Source of the DNA: an uncultured Planococcus sp.
GTDB lineage: Bacteria; Bacillota; Bacilli; Bacillales_A; Planococcaceae
Direction of reading: 5' to 3'
NCBI GenBank assembly: GCA_947493585.1
Contig: CANLRI010000002.1
Location: 350,899-414,898 of the forward strand
DNA: 64,000 nucleotides
The translations under genes were made by a program, and so were the position numbers. The notes beneath the pieces are model-generated. The model was not told where the DNA came from. It saw only the letters and a program-made list of their open reading frames with translations, and did not search any database. Each line of letters begins with the position of its first letter. Position 1 is the first letter of the stretch. Below are positions 33,391 through 42,648 of the stretch, piece by piece.

Positions 33391-33441
33391 AAAAACGCTT
33401 TTCCCGTTTGGCCAGAAGGCTGGTCGGGAAAAGCGTTTTTT
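33391..33441. terminator. Bidirectional terminator
   Basis: A 16-bp stem AAAAACGCTTTTCCCG/CGGGAAAAGCGTTTTT with an 18-base loop between the convergent glucosidase and pgi genes; its right end reaches the pgi stop codon. Confidence 0.88.
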
Positions 33442-34718
33442 TAGAATCCTGGTTTTTTCAACAGCTTGAAGATGTTGTTCTTGTATTCTTCGACGCCCGG
33501 CTGGTCGAACGGATTGATGCCGAGAAGATACGCGCTATATGCGCAGCTCAGCATGTAGAAATACAGCAAATGGCCGATCTGGGATTCATCAATGCGGTCC
33601 ACGGTCAAGCTCAATTGCGGAACACCGCCGGACAAATGGGCGTTCGATGTGCCTTTATGGGCGATATGGTTGAATTCCTGCAAGGACAAGCCGGCAATAT
33701 AATTCAATTCGTCGCCGTCTTCAGGCGTTTCGAAAATCTCCAAATCTTGCTGTGCTTCTTTCACCAGCAGGAAGGTTTCGAACAGGTTGCGCTGACCGTC
33801 CTGGATGAATTGGCCAAGCGAGTGCAAGTCAGTCGTGAAGACGACCGATGCCGGGAAGATGCCTTTTCCTTCTTTTCCTTCACTTTCGCCGAATAATTGC
33901 TTCCACCATTCCTGGACAAATGATAGCTTCGGTTCGAAGATGGCGTTCACTTCTGTCGTATAGCCTTGGACATACAGGTGGTGGCGGATCGCAGCGTATT
34001 GCATCGCTGGGTTATTGTCAGGGCCCGCCTCCCGGTAAGCCGTTTCCGCTTGTTTTGCGCCATCCAGAAGCTGGCGGATCGAATGCCCGGCAGCAGCAAT
34101 CGGCAAAAGCCCAACTGCCGTGAAGACGGAGTAGCGTCCACCGACATCATCCGGCACGATAAAGCGTTCATAGCCTTTCGTCTCGGCCAATTGGCGAAGT
34201 GCCCCTTTTTCAGCGTCGGTCGTCACGATGATGCGTTCTGCCGCCCCGTCGCCGTAGCGTTTTTCCATATACTCGCGCAGGAAACGAAACGCGATAGCCG
34301 GTTCTGTCGTCTTGCCGGATTTGGAGATGACATTGACGACGACTTCCTTGCCTTCTAGGTGTTGAAGCAATTGCTTCAAGTATTCACCGCTTACTTGATG
34401 TCCTGCAAACAGCACTTCCAATTGCTCGTCTTTCGGGAAATAAGGCGATAGCGCAGAAAGGACGGCTTTTGCACCTAGATAGGAACCGCCGATTCCAATG
34501 ACGACCAAAACGTCGGCCTTGTCGCGGATCGCTTTGGCGGTGTCTTCGATTTTTGCCAGGAACTCCTCCGGCAAGGTAGATGGCCAGTCGAGCCAGCCGA
34601 GGAAATCGGAGCCGGCTCCTTTTTTCGCATACAGATCCTCCTGAATTTGCTGCATACGGGTTTTCATTTTGAAATCTACTGCAGACTCAATAGCTTGTGA
34701 ATATGTTAAGTTGATCAT
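33441..34718 (-). CDS. pgi: Glucose-6-phosphate isomerase
   Basis: A 425-residue glycolytic enzyme that interconverts glucose 6-phosphate and fructose 6-phosphate. Motifs include IGIGGSYLGAKAVLSAL (about 75-91), SKSGKTTEPAIAFR (about 136-149) and the C-terminal SAYLLGINPFDQPGVEEYK (about 396-414). The start at 34718 is chosen because AGGAGG is 6 bases upstream; the ATG at 34724 abuts it. Its place next to the glucosidases and kinase completes a path from maltodextrin to glycolysis. Confidence 0.95.
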   Translation of the reverse strand: MINLTYSQAIESAVDFKMKTRMQQIQEDLYAKKGAGSDFLGWLDWPSTLPEEFLAKIEDTAKAIRDKADVLVVIGIGGSYLGAKAVLSALSPYFPKDEQLEVLFAGHQVSGEYLKQLLQHLEGKEVVVNVISKSGKTTEPAIAFRFLREYMEKRYGDGAAERIIVTTDAEKGALRQLAETKGYERFIVPDDVGGRYSVFTAVGLLPIAAAGHSIRQLLDGAKQAETAYREAGPDNNPAMQYAAIRHHLYVQGYTTEVNAIFEPKLSFVQEWWKQLFGESEGKEGKGIFPASVVFTTDLHSLGQFIQDGQRNLFETFLLVKEAQQDLEIFETPEDGDELNYIAGLSLQEFNHIAHKGTSNAHLSGGVPQLSLTVDRIDESQIGHLLYFYMLSCAYSAYLLGINPFDQPGVEEYKNNIFKLLKKPGF

Positions 34719-34999
34719 AAGCATCCTCCTATTCTATGATTACTGATTTTACCATAGTGAAGTAAATGATAGCATCTATAGAAAGAAAAACTGCGAAGCT
34801 TTGAAAGCGAGTGAATCGGGTTTGCTTCAGTGCCACTTATTGGTAAAATAAAGAGAAACTTCAATTAGCTTGGGTTTGTTGCTCAGTTAATGAAGTCAGA
34901 CTGGCTATTTTTTTGCGTACTATTAATTTTCCGCTTGGATAGGCACTGCTTTTGCATCAAGCAAGAGCGTAATCTAGCAAGCTACAGGAGGTCATGGAA

Positions 35000-37018
35000 A
35001 TGAAACGATACATAGCACTGGCAATGGGTGTGGGTGTGCTTGCCGTAGCAGGATGCCAGCCGCAGCCGACGCCGGAAGACCGGTTGGATGAATATGTCGG
35101 CCATTGGAATGAACAGGAGTTCACGGCCATGTACGAAGACTATCTGACGCAAGGCTCGAAAGAAGCGTTTCCCCCGGAAGCGTTCGATGCACGGCAGCAA
35201 CAATTGATTGAAGACTTGGGCATCGAGAATCTTGAAGTCAGCTATACCGCAGAGGAAGATGCGGAATGGGATGAAGCGGAACCGGCCGAATTCCCGCTTA
35301 CTATCAAAATGGAGACACTGGCCGGACCAGTTGAATTCGACCAGACGGTTTCACTGATCCACGAAGAGCAGGAAAGTGGAGAAAATTGGTTTGTTGAGTG
35401 GGATCCGTCGTTGATTTTCAAAGATCTTGAAGAAGGCGATGAAGTGGCGGTAAGAACGGAAGCTCCGGAACGCGGAGAGATTGTGGACCGGGAAGGGCGC
35501 GGCTTGGCCATCAATGGCACTGGTTATAATCTGGGCGTGGTGCCCGACCGCTTGGAAGGAGACGCCGATATTGAAGAGGCTGCTGAACTTCTTGGCTTGA
35601 CGGCAGAATCGATTGAAGAAAGCTTGAACCAAAGCTGGGTCCAGCCCGATCAATTCGTGCCGCTGACAAAAGCGTCGAAATCGGCGGAACAATTGATTGC
35701 TGACGTTGAAGCGAGCGATGTCGTGACTTATCAGGAAACGGCAATGCGCGAATATCCTTACGGCGAATCATTCGGCCATTTGACCGGCTATATCGGTTCC
35801 ATTACGGCGGAACAATTGGAAGAATTGAAAGGCCAAGGCTACGACGCGAATGATTTGATCGGCCGACAAGGCCTTGAACGCCGTCTCGAAGAACAGCTGC
35901 GCGGTAAGAGTGGTGCGCGCATCCTGATTCAAAAGCAGGAAGAAGGTGCGGAAGACATCGTTCTGGCTGAACAGGAGCCGACAGCCGGGGAAGATGTCGA
36001 ACTGACGATCGATGCGGAATTGCAGACGGCCGTTTATGATTCGATGCAAGGGGAACCGGGAAGCGCTGCTGCAGTATCGCCGGAAAACGGCGAAACACTG
36101 GCGCTCATCAGCTCTCCGGGATTTGACCCGAATGAATTCATCGCAGGCATCAGCGGAGAACGCTATACGGAATTGTCGGAAGACCCGTTGAATCCGTTGT
36201 TCACCCGTTTTGCCGCAAGTTATGCTCCGGGGTCGACCATTAAACCGGTGACTGCGGCCATCGGCATGGAAGCTGGAACGCTCGATCCGCAGCAAGGGCT
36301 CGAGATCAACGGGCAGACGTGGCAAAAAGACAGCTCATGGGGTTCCTACCGAGTATCTCGTTTGCATCCAGAAGCACCAAATCCGATCGATTTGAACAAG
36401 GCACTTGTCTACTCGGATAATATCTATTTCGCGAGACAGGCACTCGAGATGGGGACGGAAACATTTATTGACGGACTGACTGCCTACGGTTTCGGAGAGG
36501 AATTGCCGTTTGCCATCGAACTGGAAAGTTCACAGATTTCCAATGATGGGACTCTCAAATCGGAAGGGCAATTGGCGGATACATCGTTCGGCCAAGGGCA
36601 GATGCTCGCCAATATTTTGCACCTCGCCTCGGCTTACGAACCATTCCTCAACGGCGGCACGATTTATGAGCCGACGCTTTACGCCAGTGAAGAAGCTGGA
36701 CAAGTGTGGAAAGAAGACTTGATCAGTGAAGGCAACGCTGCTGTGCTTCAAGAGAATCTGCGCAATGTCGTCACGGACGGCTACGCCAAATCGGCTGATA
36801 TCGACGCGGTGCCGATTGCCGGAAAAACCGGTACAGCTGAATTGAAAGGCGCTCTCGGCGAAGAAGGGCAAGAGAATGGCTTCTTCGTTTCTTATCACGC
36901 TGAGCAGCAAGACTTCATTTTGGCGATGATGATCGAATCGATCGAAGATGATGGCGGCAGCGATTACGTCGCAGGCTTTTCCGCGAGTGCTATGGAACAG
37001 TATTACTTGAATAATTGA
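35000..37018 (+). CDS. MecA/PBP3-type penicillin-binding lipoprotein
   Basis: A 672-residue class B penicillin-binding protein, a D,D-transpeptidase of peptidoglycan. The N-terminal signal ends in the lipobox VAGC (Cys 19). An NTF2-like MecA_N domain (about 27-140) and a PBP dimerisation domain follow. The transpeptidase motifs are complete: STIK (S412-K415), SDN (472-474) and KTGT (609-612). The layout resembles B. subtilis PbpC and staphylococcal PBP2a; low beta-lactam affinity is possible but cannot be read here. ATG 35000 is used, since AGGAGG is 8 bases upstream. It sits alone among sugar genes. Confidence 0.88.
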   Translation: MKRYIALAMGVGVLAVAGCQPQPTPEDRLDEYVGHWNEQEFTAMYEDYLTQGSKEAFPPEAFDARQQQLIEDLGIENLEVSYTAEEDAEWDEAEPAEFPLTIKMETLAGPVEFDQTVSLIHEEQESGENWFVEWDPSLIFKDLEEGDEVAVRTEAPERGEIVDREGRGLAINGTGYNLGVVPDRLEGDADIEEAAELLGLTAESIEESLNQSWVQPDQFVPLTKASKSAEQLIADVEASDVVTYQETAMREYPYGESFGHLTGYIGSITAEQLEELKGQGYDANDLIGRQGLERRLEEQLRGKSGARILIQKQEEGAEDIVLAEQEPTAGEDVELTIDAELQTAVYDSMQGEPGSAAAVSPENGETLALISSPGFDPNEFIAGISGERYTELSEDPLNPLFTRFAASYAPGSTIKPVTAAIGMEAGTLDPQQGLEINGQTWQKDSSWGSYRVSRLHPEAPNPIDLNKALVYSDNIYFARQALEMGTETFIDGLTAYGFGEELPFAIELESSQISNDGTLKSEGQLADTSFGQGQMLANILHLASAYEPFLNGGTIYEPTLYASEEAGQVWKEDLISEGNAAVLQENLRNVVTDGYAKSADIDAVPIAGKTGTAELKGALGEEGQENGFFVSYHAEQQDFILAMMIESIEDDGGSDYVAGFSASAMEQYYLNN

Positions 37019-37020
37019 CT

Positions 37021-37052
37021 GAAACCGTCCGCATCTCGCGGGCGGTTTTTAT
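37021..37052 (+). terminator. Terminator of the PBP gene
   Basis: Stem AACCGTCCGC/GCGGGCGGTT with one wobble pair, then TTTATT. Confidence 0.8.
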
Positions 37053-37162
37053 TATGGAAGCAAAGAGGAATTTCATGGAAAAAGGCGTATACTATATAAA
37101 AAAACAACGATTGCCAGCAGTTATTAGGAGCACATCAATTCCGCAACAGCAGAAAGAGGGGG

Positions 37163-38785
37163 ATGAGCTTGAAAAAGACGTGGTGGAAAGAAGCAGTGGT
37201 CTATCAGATATATCCGCGCAGCTTTTTCGATACGAACGGCGACGGGGTTGGGGACTTGAACGGCGTCCGGGCACAGCTCGATTATCTGCAGGAACTTGGC
37301 GTCGACATGATTTGGCTATGCCCGGTCTACAAATCGCCGAATGTCGATAATGGCTATGACGTCAGTGATTATCAGGAAATCATGGATGAAATGGGCACGA
37401 TGGATGATTTTGACCGCCTGCTGGAAGACATCCACTCCCGGGGCATGAAAATCATGATGGATTTGGTCTTGAACCATACGAGCGACCAGCATCCGTGGTT
37501 TCTTGAGTCGAAATCATCGCGCGACAATCCGAAACGCGATTGGTATGTGTGGCGCGACGAACCAACGAATTGGGAAAGCATATTCGGCGGGCCGGCTTGG
37601 ACATACGACCCGAAAACGAGACAGTATTATTTTCATTTATTCACCAAGAACCAAGTCGATTTGAATTGGGAAAATCCCGAATTACGGCGAGCGCTGTACG
37701 ATATGATCCGCTGGTGGCTCGATAAAGGAATTGACGGCTTCCGTGTAGATGCCATCAATCATTTGAAAAAAGATTATACGGATATGCCGAATCCGCATGG
37801 GCTGAATTATGTGCCGGCCTGGGAGAAGATGACGAATGTCCAAGGAATCCAGGAGCTTCTGGCAGAATTGCGGCGTGAAACTTTTGACCGCTATGATGTG
37901 GTGACAGTCGGCGAGGCGAACAGCGTAAGAGCGCATGAAATCGGCGAATGGATCAGTGAAGAAGAAGGCAAATTCAATATGATCTTCCATTTGGAAGCGC
38001 ACGAGGAAGCATGGGATGAAGAAAGTGCGGGCGTCGATGTCGACGATTTAAGGATGGTGCTCGATCGTTGGCAGCGCAGTGCGCAAGGGATCGCTTGGAA
38101 TTCCTTATACTTGGAAAACCATGACCGCCCGCGCACCGTTTCGACTTGGGGCAATGACCGGGAGCATTGGCGGGAAAGCGCGACGGCACTCGGTTGCATG
38201 TATTTCTTCATGCAAGGCACGCCGTTCATTTATCAAGGACAGGAAATCGGCATGACCAATGCGCCGTTCGACGATATCAATATGTACCGGGATATCGAGA
38301 CGAAAAATATGTATCGCTATAACCGCCAAAAAGGCGTCCCTCACGAAGATTTGATGAAGACCATCAAGAAAGTCAGCCGCGACCACGCGAGGACACCGAT
38401 GCAATGGAATTTCGGCGCAAACGCCGGCTTTACAGGCGGCAAGCCGTGGATTCCGGTCAACCCGAATTTCAATTGGCTCAATGTAAAAGCGCAGCAGAAA
38501 GATTCGCAATCGGTCCTGTCTTTCTATAAAAAGATGCTGCAATTGCGAAAAGAGCACGAAGCCTTGGTGTATGGAAGCACGCATTTGTCCTTTCTGGAAT
38601 GCCCGTATGTTTATGCCTATACACGAGTTTACGGGGAAGCACGCTATTTGGTCATTTCGCATCTCGACGATGATACATGTTCGTGGTGGAGCCCGGTCGA
38701 CGGTGAATTGCTATTGTCGAATTACGATCGCCACACAGATGGCAAACTGAAGCCGTACGAAGCGCGTGTCTATTTATTGAAATAA
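37163..38785 (+). CDS. Alpha-glucosidase, GH13 subfamily 31 (alpha-1,4 type), second paralogue
   Basis: A 540-residue cytosolic glucosidase with nucleophile motif DGFRVDAIN (about 199-207), acid/base in VGEANS and third acid in ENHDRPR. It is very similar along its length to the enzyme at 31745 and shares the Ala after the nucleophile, so it looks like a duplication. Sequence differences lie mainly in the loop before the acid/base region and at the C-terminus. It has its own transcription unit. ATG 37163 is used, but TTG 37169 has the better spacing from AGAGGGGG. Confidence 0.88.
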   Translation: MSLKKTWWKEAVVYQIYPRSFFDTNGDGVGDLNGVRAQLDYLQELGVDMIWLCPVYKSPNVDNGYDVSDYQEIMDEMGTMDDFDRLLEDIHSRGMKIMMDLVLNHTSDQHPWFLESKSSRDNPKRDWYVWRDEPTNWESIFGGPAWTYDPKTRQYYFHLFTKNQVDLNWENPELRRALYDMIRWWLDKGIDGFRVDAINHLKKDYTDMPNPHGLNYVPAWEKMTNVQGIQELLAELRRETFDRYDVVTVGEANSVRAHEIGEWISEEEGKFNMIFHLEAHEEAWDEESAGVDVDDLRMVLDRWQRSAQGIAWNSLYLENHDRPRTVSTWGNDREHWRESATALGCMYFFMQGTPFIYQGQEIGMTNAPFDDINMYRDIETKNMYRYNRQKGVPHEDLMKTIKKVSRDHARTPMQWNFGANAGFTGGKPWIPVNPNFNWLNVKAQQKDSQSVLSFYKKMLQLRKEHEALVYGSTHLSFLECPYVYAYTRVYGEARYLVISHLDDDTCSWWSPVDGELLLSNYDRHTDGKLKPYEARVYLLK

Positions 38786-38809
38786 AAGCCGCAGCGAGCG
38801 GCTTTTTTT
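38785..38809 (+). terminator. Terminator of the second alpha-1,4-glucosidase gene
   Basis: Stem AAGCCGC/GCGGCTT with loop AGCGA, then a run of T. Confidence 0.85.
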
Positions 38810-39010
38810 ATATCTTCATTTAAAGGAATATAGTTGTGGGTATAAAGTTCTGCTTCCGTTGAAACGCCCTCTCCTTGGCGAGGATTTTCCCAATTACGCA
38901 TTCCACCTTTCTCTGCTAGATTTAAAGCATGGCAAGACGCAGGACAACAGGCGGGACGCCGCTTGCTGCACAGAGCCATGAAAATCTATTCGGAAAAGGG
39001 GATTCGAAAG

Positions 39011-40273
39011 ATGAAAAAATCGGCAAAATTCATTACAACAGCCATGTTGGCAGCGACTATGCTCGTACCGGCCATGGGGGTTTCAGCAAATGAAACTCCA
39101 GATGCACAAAAAGCAAACGCAAATGAGACGATCCGTGTGCTCGTAGATATGCCAGGAAAAAGTGATCTAGACAAGGCAAAAGACCAATACGGCGTCCACT
39201 GGGATTTCAATAGCGAGGGCTTTACGACCAATATGACAGAGAAGCAATATGAAGCTTTGAAGAAAAACAAAAATGTAACAATCGAAAAAGTTCCGGAATA
39301 TACAGTAGAAACGACAACGCTTGAACCGCAGGCACGCTATCAAACTATGGCAGCAGCCCAGTCCACACCTTGGGGCATTAAAGCGGTTTATAACAATAGC
39401 TCCATCACGAAAACAAGCGGCGGTTCAGGCGTCAACATTGCAGTACTGGATACGGGCGTCAACACAAGCCACCCGGATCTAGCGGCAAACGTGGAGCAAT
39501 GTAAAGACTTTACAGTCGGAACAAGCATCCGCAACGGTTCTTGCACAGACCGCCAAGGACACGGCACGCACGTAGCTGGGTCGGCCCTTGCGAACGGTAA
39601 CGGCGGCTTATACGGCGTAGCACCGCAAGCAGATCTTTGGGGCTATAAAGTGCTTGGCGATAACGGGTCAGGTTCTGCCGATAATATTGCAAAAGCAATT
39701 CGCCACGTAGCTGACCAGGCTACAGCTTTGAATCAGAAAACTGTCATCAATATGTCTCTTGGATCTGCAGCAGAAAGCAGCTTGATTACGAATGCGGTCA
39801 ACTACGCATACGGTAAAGGCGTTCTTGTCATTGCAGCAGCAGGCAACGAAGGCCCGTATCAAGGGTCGATCGGCTTCCCGGGTGCATTGCAAAATGCCGT
39901 AGCGGTCGCAGCTCTTGAGAACGTACAGCAAAATGGCACATACCGCGTAGCGGATTTCTCTTCACGCGGATACAGCCAATACGCTGGCGATTATTCCATC
40001 GGGAAATATGATGTAGAAGTATCAGCGCCAGGCGCAAGCATTTACTCTGCTTGGTATGACGGCGGTTACGCAACAATCAGCGGCACATCAATGGCATCTC
40101 CTCACGCAGCCGGACTTGCAGCGAAAATCTGGGCAGCAAACCCATCTGCAACGCATACGCAAATCCGTGGAGACCTCCAAAACCGTGCATCTAATAACGA
40201 TATTCTATCTGGGTATTACGCAGGGTCTGGAGACGATTCCGCTTCTGGATTCGGATTCTACCGCTTGCCATAA
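39011..40273 (+). CDS. Secreted subtilisin-family serine protease
   Basis: A 420-residue pre-pro-protease. The signal peptide (MKKSAKFITTAMLAATMLVP) is cut near VSA (about 25). An I9 propeptide (about 40-100) is followed by the S8 catalytic domain (about 115-410). The triad is Asp 147 (VLDTGVN), His 184 (GHGTHVAG) and Ser 360 (GTSMASPHAAG), with oxyanion Asn 279 (AAAGNEG). Two cysteines (164, 178) may form a disulfide, unlike classic subtilisins. The start at 39011 lies 9 bases after a GGGG site. The next genes are an RRNPP-type regulator and its peptide, a natural candidate for its control. Confidence 0.93.
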   Translation: MKKSAKFITTAMLAATMLVPAMGVSANETPDAQKANANETIRVLVDMPGKSDLDKAKDQYGVHWDFNSEGFTTNMTEKQYEALKKNKNVTIEKVPEYTVETTTLEPQARYQTMAAAQSTPWGIKAVYNNSSITKTSGGSGVNIAVLDTGVNTSHPDLAANVEQCKDFTVGTSIRNGSCTDRQGHGTHVAGSALANGNGGLYGVAPQADLWGYKVLGDNGSGSADNIAKAIRHVADQATALNQKTVINMSLGSAAESSLITNAVNYAYGKGVLVIAAAGNEGPYQGSIGFPGALQNAVAVAALENVQQNGTYRVADFSSRGYSQYAGDYSIGKYDVEVSAPGASIYSAWYDGGYATISGTSMASPHAAGLAAKIWAANPSATHTQIRGDLQNRASNNDILSGYYAGSGDDSASGFGFYRLP

Positions 40274-40286
40274 CAGTTAACCTGAA

Positions 40287-40322
40287 AACAAGCCTGGCTG
40301 TAACAGCCAGGCTTGTTTTTTT
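40287..40322 (+). terminator. Terminator of the subtilisin gene
   Basis: A 14-bp stem AACAAGCCTGGCTG/CAGCCAGGCTTGTT with loop TAA and a run of T. Confidence 0.93.
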
Positions 40323-40362
40323 ATGTTATTATTTATCTATTCTGATAAAGAAAGGTGAGTTT

Positions 40363-41595
40363 ATGAACATCGGTTCTGTGATTAAATACTATCGGCTCAA
40401 GCACAACCTCACACAGTCACAGCTCGCTGATGGCATCTGTTCTGTATCGCATCTAAGCAAAATCGAATCCAATACCTATACGCCCCATGAAGAAACTTAT
40501 GAAGCGTTGCTTTCCAAAATGGGCGTGCAATTGAAAAAAGAACTGGAACACCAGAAGCGGCTTGAACAGCAATTGGGGCGTTTTATCGATTGTGCACTTC
40601 ATTACGATCTCGATAATTTGCATAAAATCTACAAAGAACTTTTGGATGAAGACGATTACCTGCAATCTACCGACTTGGTGAATCAATACGAATTGTATAA
40701 ATTCCGCTATTATGTCCTGGATTTGCAGATGGATAAAGCGTCAACACAGCAAAAGCTGCTTGAAAAGTTGAAAGCTTCTTTTACAGCACCAGAGTTATGG
40801 ATGAGCCGATTTTTCCAAGCGCTTTATTTCACGACTTTAGGGCAGCAAAAAGAAGCCATGGACTTAATGTACAGGCTGGACCAAGGGCTTCAAAGCATTC
40901 CGCAAAAACTGGAAGGGGAATTTTATTACCAAAAAGCTAGAATTTTGATAGTACATGACCGTCTGGAGCTTTCTGCATACTTTGCAGAGCGGGCAGTGCG
41001 TTCTTACGAGATGCACCATAATTATATCCGTCTGCTGCATGCGCAATTACTGCTTGCGATCAACTACACAAGGCGCAATCTAAGCACTCAAGCCGCCAGC
41101 TTGTATGAAGTGGTAAAACGCAACGCCCATTTGACCCATCAGCATGAATTGTATCAATCTGTTCTTTACAACTATGCGGAATTAATGAAAAGCCAGAAGC
41201 AAGACAGCCAAGCATTCGAGCTGTTTTCGGAGCTCAAAGATGTGTTGCAGCCAGGAAGCTATATACACAAAGCGGTCATCGTCAATCTGCTGGAACTAAA
41301 AGGCGTAAGTGAAGAAGAAACAGTTGGCCTGATCGAACAATTGCGTATGCCCGGGACCCCGAAAGATGAAGAATACTTTAAGTTATACAGTGATTACTAC
41401 GGGAAACGAGAATTTTCCCAACAAGAACTTTTGAACTATAAAGAAGATAAAATGTTTCCATTTTTCAAAAAATATGGTTATATAAAAGACACCAAACATC
41501 TTTCTGAAGAGCTTGCGGCTCATTACAAAGAGCAGCAAGATTGGCAGAAAGCATATTACTACCAAACTCAATTTCTGGAAAGCGACGGTGAATAA
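40363..41595 (+). CDS. HTH-TPR regulator of RRNPP type (NprR/PlcR-like)
   Basis: A 410-residue cytosolic regulator. The N-terminal HTH_3 domain (about 5-58; LTQSQLADGICSVSHLSKIE) is followed by about 350 residues of helical repeats with TPR-like spacing (for example QLLLAINYTRRNLSTQAASL). This architecture and length match NprR of the Bacillus cereus group, which binds a re-imported signal peptide in its TPR domain. A gene for a small exported peptide starts 2 bp after its stop codon, as expected for a receptor-signal pair. The adjacent protease is a likely target (inference). Confidence 0.85.
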   Translation: MNIGSVIKYYRLKHNLTQSQLADGICSVSHLSKIESNTYTPHEETYEALLSKMGVQLKKELEHQKRLEQQLGRFIDCALHYDLDNLHKIYKELLDEDDYLQSTDLVNQYELYKFRYYVLDLQMDKASTQQKLLEKLKASFTAPELWMSRFFQALYFTTLGQQKEAMDLMYRLDQGLQSIPQKLEGEFYYQKARILIVHDRLELSAYFAERAVRSYEMHHNYIRLLHAQLLLAINYTRRNLSTQAASLYEVVKRNAHLTHQHELYQSVLYNYAELMKSQKQDSQAFELFSELKDVLQPGSYIHKAVIVNLLELKGVSEEETVGLIEQLRMPGTPKDEEYFKLYSDYYGKREFSQQELLNYKEDKMFPFFKKYGYIKDTKHLSEELAAHYKEQQDWQKAYYYQTQFLESDGE

Positions 41596-41596
41596 T

Positions 41597-41740
41597 ATGG
41601 AAAAGAAAAAACTATTGGTTGGTGCAACCTTAGCGCTGATCTTGACTTTGTCGGCTGGATTGCCTCAAATCGCAACACAAGCAGAAAATGCTGATGGAAA
41701 CGTGACAATCAACGGACCACAGGTATTGCCGCCAGTATAA
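41597..41740 (+). CDS. Exported pro-peptide, candidate quorum-sensing signal
   Basis: A 47-residue peptide: basic start (MEKKK), hydrophobic core (LLVGATLALILTLSAGL), likely cleavage after ATQA, and a short C-terminal part ending NGPQVLPPV. GGTGA lies 5 bases before the ATG and overlaps the end of the regulator gene, so translation is coupled. Size, signal peptide and position match NprX and PapR pro-peptides. The active signal would be a 5-10 residue fragment of the C-terminus re-imported by an oligopeptide permease (inference). A terminator follows at once. Confidence 0.78.
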   Translation: MEKKKLLVGATLALILTLSAGLPQIATQAENADGNVTINGPQVLPPV

Positions 41741-41746
41741 TAGAAC

Positions 41747-41784
41747 AAAAGGAAAGCTTGCCAATTTGGCAAGCTTTCCTTTTT
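41747..41784 (+). terminator. Terminator of the regulator-peptide operon
   Basis: Stem AAAAGGAAAGCTTGCC/GGCAAGCTTTCCTTTT with loop AATTT and T run. Confidence 0.93.
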
Positions 41785-41895
41785 GGCAAATTTTAAGTTG
41801 CTAAAGCCAAAACCTCGCCTCATTTATCTCATCCCTGCTACTGTGTATAAGTATCCTCCTAGGGTAAACTAATCAAAAAGAAAGGCGGCGACACA

Positions 41896-42561
41896 ATGTA
41901 TAAAAAACAGCAATACGTTTTCAAGGACGGGCGCCCGGTTTTAGCTACTATCAGGACCTACACCGAGGAAGACTTTTCAGGATTGATCGAAGTCCAGCGT
42001 GAAAGTTTCCCGCCGCCGTTCCCGCCCGATTTGTTATGGAACGAGCGACAACTTGGAAACCATATCGCCCTTTATCCTGAAGGCGCAATCTGTGTAGAGA
42101 TCGATGGAGAAATCGCAGGTTCCATGACAGGGATGCTGACGAAATTCGATCCTGAGCGCCCTTTACATACATGGGAGCAAGTGACCGATTCAGGATCGAT
42201 CGGAACACATGACCCAGACGGTGAATCGCTTTATATTGTCGACATCGGCATCAAGCCGAAATTCCGCAAACTGAAACTTGGCAAGTTATTGATGGAAGCG
42301 ATGTATGAACGCGTCGTTGTAGACGGGCTCGAGCGTCTCATCGGCGGCGGGCGTATGCCGGGGTATCATCGTTACGCGCACGAACTGTCCGCTGAACAAT
42401 ACATAGAAAATGTGCTGGCGGGTGAGCTCAGGGATCCGGTCATCAGCTTCTTGCTCAGCTGCGGCCGCATGCCGGTGACCCTAGTTCCCGGATATTTAGA
42501 TGATGAAGAATCCCAAGACTATGCTTTATTGATGGAATGGAAAAATCCTTTTCACCTATAA
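41896..42561 (+). CDS. GNAT family N-acetyltransferase
   Basis: A 221-residue GNAT protein. The acetyl-CoA-binding motif A region is IVDIGIKPKFRKLKLGKLLMEAM (about 115-137), where the usual Gly-rich Q/RxxGxG/A is reduced to RKLKLGKLL, followed by a long C-terminal extension (about 150-221). The substrate is unknown. It lies upstream of the PucR-doeA genes but has no clear link to them, and it does not look like EctA. Confidence 0.75.
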   Translation: MYKKQQYVFKDGRPVLATIRTYTEEDFSGLIEVQRESFPPPFPPDLLWNERQLGNHIALYPEGAICVEIDGEIAGSMTGMLTKFDPERPLHTWEQVTDSGSIGTHDPDGESLYIVDIGIKPKFRKLKLGKLLMEAMYERVVVDGLERLIGGGRMPGYHRYAHELSAEQYIENVLAGELRDPVISFLLSCGRMPVTLVPGYLDDEESQDYALLMEWKNPFHL

Positions 42562-42648
42562 TTAGTTCTGATTATTCGGACATTTACTTTTTCGGAAGGC
42601 TTGTTTTTGCTATACTGGCAGAAACCAATGTAGCGCGGAGGGGATCAC

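Noticed and set aside
41896..42561. EctA (diaminobutyrate acetyltransferase) near the ectoine hydrolase
   Set aside because: The GNAT core does not carry the EctA N-terminal pattern as I know it, and no ectB or ectC follows, so synthesis genes are not supported here.
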